From the NCBI GenBank assembly GCA_009746045.1, contig RPFO01000256.1, forward strand, positions 1,927,829 through 1,991,828: a DNA stretch of 64,000 nucleotides. The letters are read 5' to 3'. The notes under the pieces are model-generated. The model saw only the letters and a list, made by a program, of their open reading frames with translations, was not told where the DNA came from and searched no databases. This document shows positions 57,701 through 64,000 of the stretch, piece after piece. This DNA comes from Mesostigma viride. Taxonomy: Eukaryota; Streptophyta; Mesostigmatophyceae; Mesostigmatales; Mesostigmataceae. Each line of letters starts with the position of its first letter. The first letter of the stretch is position 1. The position numbers were made by a program, and so were the translations under genes.

Positions 57701-60700
57701 GGATACCTGCAGGGCACCCTGGGTGGCGCCAAGTAGCATAAAATTAATTGACGCGAAGGCGCAAATACGACATGTCAATTTTTCCTGGCTGCAGTTTTGC
57801 TCTAAACATGGCCCATATGTGGTGGTTAAGGTCTATCTAGTACCCCAAGAGGGATTGCAAAGTTGCACATTTTTTGGATACCTGCAGGGGTCCCGACGGT
57901 GACGTCAAGTAGCATAAAAACCGCGATGTGGCACGATTTTAGCCTGTTTAGGCACCCTAGACCATGCAAATGAGATCAGATTGCAGCCAAACTTGGCAGC
58001 TGCCCTTGCCATGCTGAACAAAGAACATGTGCAAAGTTGCACATTTTTTGGATGCCTGCAGGGCACCCTGGGTGACGTCAAATAGCATAAAAACCGCATT
58101 TTTGCTCGGTTTTAGCCTGTTTAGGCACCCTAGACCATGCAAGTGAGCTCAGATTGCAGCCAAACTTGGCAGCTGCCCTTGCCATGCTGAACAAAGAACA
58201 TGTGCAAAGTTGCACATTTTTTGGATGCCTGCAGGGCACCCTGGGTGACGTCAAGTAGCATAAAAACCGCATTTTTGCTCGGTTTTAGCCTGTTTAGGCA
58301 CCCTAGACCATGCAAATGAGACCAGATTGCAACCAAACTTGGCAGCTGCCCTTGCCATGCTGAACAAAGAACATGTGCAAAGTTGCACATTTTTTGGATG
58401 CCTGCAGGGCACCCTGGGTGACGTCAAATAGCATAAAAAACGCATTTTTGCTCGGTTTCAGCCCATTTAGGCACCCTAGACCATGCAAATGAGCTCAGAT
58501 TGCATCCAAACTTGGCAGCTGCTCTTGACATGCTGAAACGCGAACATGTGCAAAGTTGCACATGTTTTGGATACCTGCAGGGCACCCTGGGTGACGCCAA
58601 GTAGCATAAAATTAATTGACGCGAAGGCGCAAATACGACATGTCAATTTTTCCTGACTGCAGTTTTGCTCTAAACATGGCCCATATGTGGTGGTTAAGGT
58701 CTATCTAGTACCCCAAGAGGGATTGCAAAGTTGCGCATTTTTTGGATACCTGCAGGGGTCCCAACGGTGACGTCAAATAGCATAAAAACCGCATTTTTGC
58801 TCGGTTTTAGCCTGTTTAGGCACCCTAGACCATGCAAATGAGATCAGATTGCAGCCAAACTTGGCAGCTGCCCTTGCCATGCTGAACAAAGAACATGTGC
58901 AAAGTTGCACATTTTTTGGATGCCTGCAGGGCACCCTGGGTGACGTCAAATAGCATAAAAACCGCATTTTTGCTCGGTTTTAGCCTGTTTAGGCACCCTA
59001 GACCATGCAAGTGAGCTCAGATTGCAGCCAAACTTGGCAGCTGCCCTTGCCATGATGAACAAAGAACATGCGCAAAGTTGCACATTTTTTGGATGCCTGC
59101 AGGGCACCCTGGGTGACGTCAAATAGCATAAAAAACGCATTTTTGCTCGGTTTCAGCCCATTTAGGCACCCTAGACCATGCAAATGATCTCAGATTGCAT
59201 CCAAACTTGGCAGCTGCTCTTGACATGCTGAAACACGAACATGTGCAAAGTTGCACATGTTTTGGATGCCTGCAGGGCACCCTGGGTGACGCCAAGTAGC
59301 ATAAAATTAATTGACGCGAAGGCGCAAATACGACATGTCAATTTTTCCTGACTGCAGATTTGCTCATACATAGGCCCATATGTGGTGGTTAAGGTCTATC
59401 TAGTACCCCAAGAGGGATTGCAAAGTTGCACATTTTTTGGATACCTGCAGGGGTCCCAACGGTGACGTCAAGTAGCATAAAAACCGCGATGTGGCACGAT
59501 TTTAGCCTATTTAGGCACCCTAGACCATGCAAATGAGATCAGATTGCAGCCAAACTTGGCAGCTGCCCTTGCCATGCTGAACAAAGAACATGTGCAAAGT
59601 TGCACATTTTTTGGATGCCTGCAGGGCACCCTGGGTGACGTCAAGTAGCATAAAAACCGCATTTTTGCTCGGTTTTAGCCTGTTTAGGCACCCTAGACCA
59701 TGCAAATGAGACCAGATTGCAGCCAAACTTGGCAGCTGCCCTTGCCATGCTGAACAAAGAACATGCGCAAAGTTGCACATTTTTTGGATGCCTGCAGGGC
59801 ACCCTGGGTGACGTCAAATAGCATAAAAAACGCATTTTTGCTCGGTTTCAGCCCATTTAGGCTCCCTAGACCATGAAAATGAGCTCAGATTGCAACCAAA
59901 CTTGGCAGCTGCTCTTGACATGCTGAAACACGAACATGTGCAAAGTTGCACATGTTTTGGATACCTGCAGGGCACCCTGGGTGGCGCCAAGTAGCATAAA
60001 ATTAATTGACGCGAAGGCGCAAATACGACATGTCAATTTTTCCTGGCTGCAGTTTTGCTCTAAACATGGCCCATATGTGGTGGTTAAGGTCTATCTAGTA
60101 CCCCAAGAGGGATTGCAAAGTTGCACATTTTTTGGATACCTGCAGGGGTCCCGACGGTGACGTCAAGTAGCATAAAAACCGCGATGTGGCACGATTTTAG
60201 CCTGTTTAGGCACCCTAGACCATGCAAATGAGATCAGATTGCAGCCAAACTTGGCAGCTGCCCTTGCCATGCTGAACAAAGAACATGTGCAAAGTTGCAC
60301 ATTTTTTGGATGCCTGCAGGGCACCCTGGGTGACGTCAAATAGCATAAAAACCGCATTTTTGCTCGGTTTTAGCCTGTTTAGGCACCCTAGACCATGCAA
60401 GTGAGCTCAGATTGCAGCCAAACTTGGCAGCTGCCCTTGCCATGCTGAACAAAGAACATGCGCAAAGTTGCACATGTTTTGGATGCCTGCAGGGCACCCT
60501 GGGTGACGTCAAATAGCATAAAAACCGCATTTTTGCTCGGTTTTAGCCTGTTTAGGCACCCTATAGACCATGCAAATGAGACCAGATTGCAACCAAACTT
60601 GGCAGCTGCCCTTGCCATGCTGAACAAAGAACATGTGCAAAGTTGCACATTTTTTGGATGCCTGCAGGGTACCCTGGGTGACGTCAAATAGCATAAAAAA

Positions 60701-63700
60701 ACGCATTTTTGCTCGGTTTCAGCCCATTTAGGCTCCCTAGACCATGCAAATGAGCTCAGATTGCAACCAAACTTGGCAGCTGCTCTTGACATGCTGAAAC
60801 ACGAACATGTGCAAAGTTGCACATGTTTTGGATACCTGCAGGGCACCCTGGGTGGCGCCAAGTAGCATAAAATTAATTGACGCGAAGGCGCAAATACGAC
60901 ATGTCAATTTTTCCTGGCTGCAGTTTTGCTCTAAACATGGCCCATATGTGGTGGTTAAGGTCTATCTAGTACCCCAAGAGGGATTGCAAAGTTGCACATT
61001 TTTTGGATACCTGCAGGGGTCCCGACGGTGACGTCAAGTAGCATAAAAACCGCGATGTGGCACGATTTTAGCCTGTTTAGGCACCCTAGACCATGCAAAT
61101 GAGATCAGATTGCAGCCAAACTTGGCAGCTGCCCTTGCCATGCTGAACAAAGAACATGTGCAAAGTTGCACATTTTTTGGATGCCTGCAGGGCACCCTGG
61201 GTGACGTCAAATAGCATAAAAACCGCATTTTTGCTCGGTTTTAGCCTGTTTAGGCACCCTAGACCATGCAAGTGAGCTCAGATTGCAGCCAAACTTGGCA
61301 GCTGCCCTTGCCATGCTAAACAAAGAACATGTGCAAAGTTGCACATTTTTTGGATGCCTGCAGGGCACCCTGGGTGACGTCAAATAGCATAAAAAAACGC
61401 ATTTTTGCTCGGTTTCAGCCCATTTAGGCTCCCTAGACCATGCAAATGAGCTCAGATTGCAACCAAACTTGGCAGCTGCTCTTGACATGCTGAAACACGA
61501 ACATGTGCAAAGTTGCACATGTTTTGGATACCTGCAGGGCACCCTGGGTGGCGCCAAGTAGCATAAAATTAATTGACGCGAAGGCGCAAATACGACATGT
61601 CAATTTTTCCTGGCTGCAGTTTTGCTCTAAACATGGCCCATATGTGGTGGTTAAGGTCTATCTAGTACCCCAAGAGGGATTGCAAAGTTGCACATTTTTT
61701 GGATACCTGCAGGGGTCCCGACGGTGACGTCAAGCAAGTAGCATAAAAACCGCGATGTGGCACGATTTTAGCCTGTTTAGGCACCCTAGACCATGCAAAT
61801 GAGATCAGATTGCAGCCAAACTTGGCAGCTGCCCTTGCCATGCTGAACAAAGAACATGCGCAAAGTTGCACATTTTTTGGATGCCTGCAGGGCACCCTGG
61901 GTGACGTCAAATAGCATAAAAAAACGCATTTTTGCTCGGTTTCAGCCCATTTAGGCACCCTAGACCATGCAAATGAGCTCAGATTGCAACCAAACTTGGC
62001 AGCTGCTCTTGCCATGCTGAAACACGAACATGTGCAAAGTTGCACATGTTTTGGATACCTGCAGGGCACCCTGGGTGGCGCCAAGTAGCATAAAATTAAT
62101 TGACGCGAAGGCGCAAATACGACATGTCAATTTTTCCTGGCTGCAGTTTTGCTCTAAACATGGCCCATATGTGGTGGTTAAGGTCTATCTAGTACCCCAA
62201 GAGGGATTGCAAAGTTGCACATTTTTTGGATACCTGCAGGGGTCCTGACGGTGACGTCAAGTAGCATAAAAACCGCGATGTGGCACGATTTTAGCCTGTT
62301 TAGGCACCCTAGACCATGCAAATGAGATCAGATTGCAGCCAAACTTGGCAGCTGCCCTTGCCATGCTGAACAAAGAACATGTGCAAAGTTGCACATTTTT
62401 TGGATGCCTGCAGGGCACCCTGGGTGACGTCAAATAGCATAAAAACCGCATTTTTGCTCGGTTTTAGCCTGTTTAGGCACCCTAGACCATGCAAGTGAGC
62501 TCAGATTGCAGCCAAACTTGGCAGCTGCCCTTGCCATGCTGAACAAAGAACATGCGCAAAGTTGCACATTTTTTGGATGCCTGCAGGGCACCCTGGGTGA
62601 CGTCAAATAGCATAAAAAAACGCATTTTTGCTCGGTTTCAGCCCATTTAGGCTCCCTAGACCATGCAAATGAGCTCAGATTGCAACCAAACTTGGCAGCT
62701 GCTCTTGACATGCTGAAACACGAACATGTGCAAAGTTGCACATGTTTTGGATACCTGCAGGGCACCCTGGGTGGCGCCAAGTAGCATAAAATTAATTGAC
62801 GCGAAGGCGCAAATACGACATGTCAATTTTTCCTGGCTGCAGTTTTGCTCTAAACATGGCCCATATGTGGTGGTTAAGGTCTATCTAGTACCCCAAGAGG
62901 GATTGCAAAGTTGCACATTTTTTGGATACCTGCAGGGGTCCTGACGGTGACGTCAAGTAGCATAAAAACCGCGATGTGGCACGATTTTAGCCTGTTTAGG
63001 CACCCTAGACCATGCAAATGAGATCAGATTGCAGCCAAACTTGGCAGCTGCCCTTGCCATGCTGAACAAAGAACATGTGCAAAGTTGCACATTTTTTGGA
63101 TGCCTGCAGGGCACCCTGGGTGACGTCAAATAGCATAAAAACCGCATTTTTGCTCGGTTTTAGCCTGTTTAGGCACCCTAGACCATGCAAGTGAGCTCAG
63201 ATTGCAGCCAAACTTGGCAGCTGCCCTTGCCATGCTGAACAAAGAACATGCGCAAAGTTGCACATTTTTTGGATGCCTGCAGGGCACCCTGGGTGACGTC
63301 AAATAGCATAAAAAAACGCATTTTTGCTCGGTTTCAGCCCATTTAGGCTCCCTAGACCATGCAAATGAGCTCAGATTGCAACCAAACTTGGCAGCTGCTC
63401 TTGACATGCTGAAACACGAACATGTGCAAAGTTGCACATGTTTTGGATACCTGCAGGGCACCCTGGGTGGCGCCAAGTAGCATAAAATTAATTGACGCGA
63501 AGGCGCAAATACGACATGTCAATTTTTCCTGGCTGCAGTTTTGCTCTAAACATGGCCCATATGTGGTGGTTAAGGTCTATCTAGTACCCCAAGAGGGATT
63601 GCAAAGTTGCACATTTTTTGGATACCTGCAGGGGTCCCGACGGTGACGTCAAGTAGCATAAAAACCGCGATGTGGCACGATTTTAGCCTGTTTAGGCACC

Positions 63701-64000
63701 CTAGACCATGCAAATGAGATCAGATTGCAGCCAAACTTGGCAGCTGCCCTTGCCATGCTGAACAAAGAACATGTGCAAAGTTGCACATTTTTTGGATGCC
63801 TGCAGGGCACCCTGGGTGACGTCAAATAGCATAAAAACCGCATTTTTGCTCGGTTTTAGCCTGTTTAGGCACCCTAGACCATGCAAGTGAGCTCAGATTG
63901 CAGCCAAACTTGGCAGCTGCCCTTGCCATGATGAACAAAGAACATGTGCAAAGTTGCACATTTTTTGGATGCCTGCAGGGCACCCTGGGTGACGTCAAAT
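54765..64000. repeat. 173/176-bp satellite array with higher-order structure
   Basis: More than 50 monomers run to the window end. Two main types alternate: 173-bp units with ACCCTAGACCATGCAA and TTGGCAGCTGCCCTTGCCAT, and 176-bp units with GACGCGAAGGCGCAAATACG and TCTATCTAGTACCCC. Nearly all keep TGTGCAA-AG-TTGCACA (or the TGCGCAA variant), a PstI site and GTGACGTCAA. The 176-bp type recurs every 695/696, 868/871 or 527 bp, i.e. 4-, 5- and 3-monomer units. Repeated open frames of about 60 codons are shadows of the repeat. Confidence 0.97.
55030..61280. repeat. 3129-bp, 18-monomer block duplicated in tandem
   Basis: Sequence from about 55030 to 58150 recurs at 58150-61280 with offset 3129 (695+695+871+868). 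The copies are almost identical; one difference seen is CATGCAAATGAG at about 56744 versus CATGAAAATGAG at 59873. It is nested inside the satellite array. Confidence 0.9.

Noticed and set aside
54949-63886. Dozens of repeated 61-157-codon frames in the satellite
   Set aside because: Monomer length is not a multiple of three and the frames recur only because the monomer does; both strands are open.

Overview
This is a eukaryotic nuclear sequence, most likely from a green alga or related protist. Three things point there: genes with short spliceosomal introns, a mitochondrial m-AAA (FtsH/AFG3) gene split by introns with GTGAGA-type donors, and a retrotransposon mix of DIRS/PAT-like, Ty1/copia and R2/Dualen-like LINE types that is common in chlorophytes. 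I cannot name the species. The window is dominated by mobile and repetitive DNA, with few host genes.

Layout. 1-11.7 kb: two 474-bp inverted arms (389-862, 11202-11675) enclose a broken LINE whose ORF was split by a complete tyrosine-recombinase retrotransposon (5098-10444) with the split-direct-repeat layout A1-ORFs-B1-A2-B2. 11.8-17 kb: a 310-bp CAAA microsatellite, a copia gag fragment and a non-coding segmental duplication. 17.1-23.1 kb: a small unrecognised nuclear-type ORF, a phased 10-bp repeat field, and a minus-strand m-AAA protease gene with two nonsense codons and two frame lesions; one intron carries a 742-bp TA-flanked MITE, and others carry tandem copies of their own splice-site/exon edges. 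26.4-28.3 kb: an F-box/leucine-rich-repeat gene.

28.9-42.5 kb: a chromodomain protein with a poly-Glu tail, a CXXC zinc-finger protein with a poly-Asn start, and a RING/TRAF-type zinc-finger gene whose first intron holds a full 8.0-kb Ty1/copia element (33343-41371, 5-bp target duplication CTGTT). The copia element is unusual: its LTRs begin AG and end CT, a protease-like domain lies between integrase and reverse transcriptase, there is an extra ORF before gag, and one in-frame TGA separates gag from pol. 43.2-54.6 kb: a compact run of intronless minus-strand ORFs (F-box-like and Cys/His motifs, coiled coil) that may be a decayed giant-virus-type insertion, interrupted by an 8.0-kb LTR element (43743-51774, target duplication TTTCT) with no coding capacity. 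54.8 kb to the end: a 173/176-bp satellite with 3-, 4- and 5-monomer higher-order units and a 3129-bp, 18-monomer block present twice in tandem.

Many genes here carry one-base frame breaks, some in homopolymers. Part of this could be residual long-read assembly error, so 'pseudogene' is firm only where nonsense codons or larger lesions are also present (the m-AAA gene).
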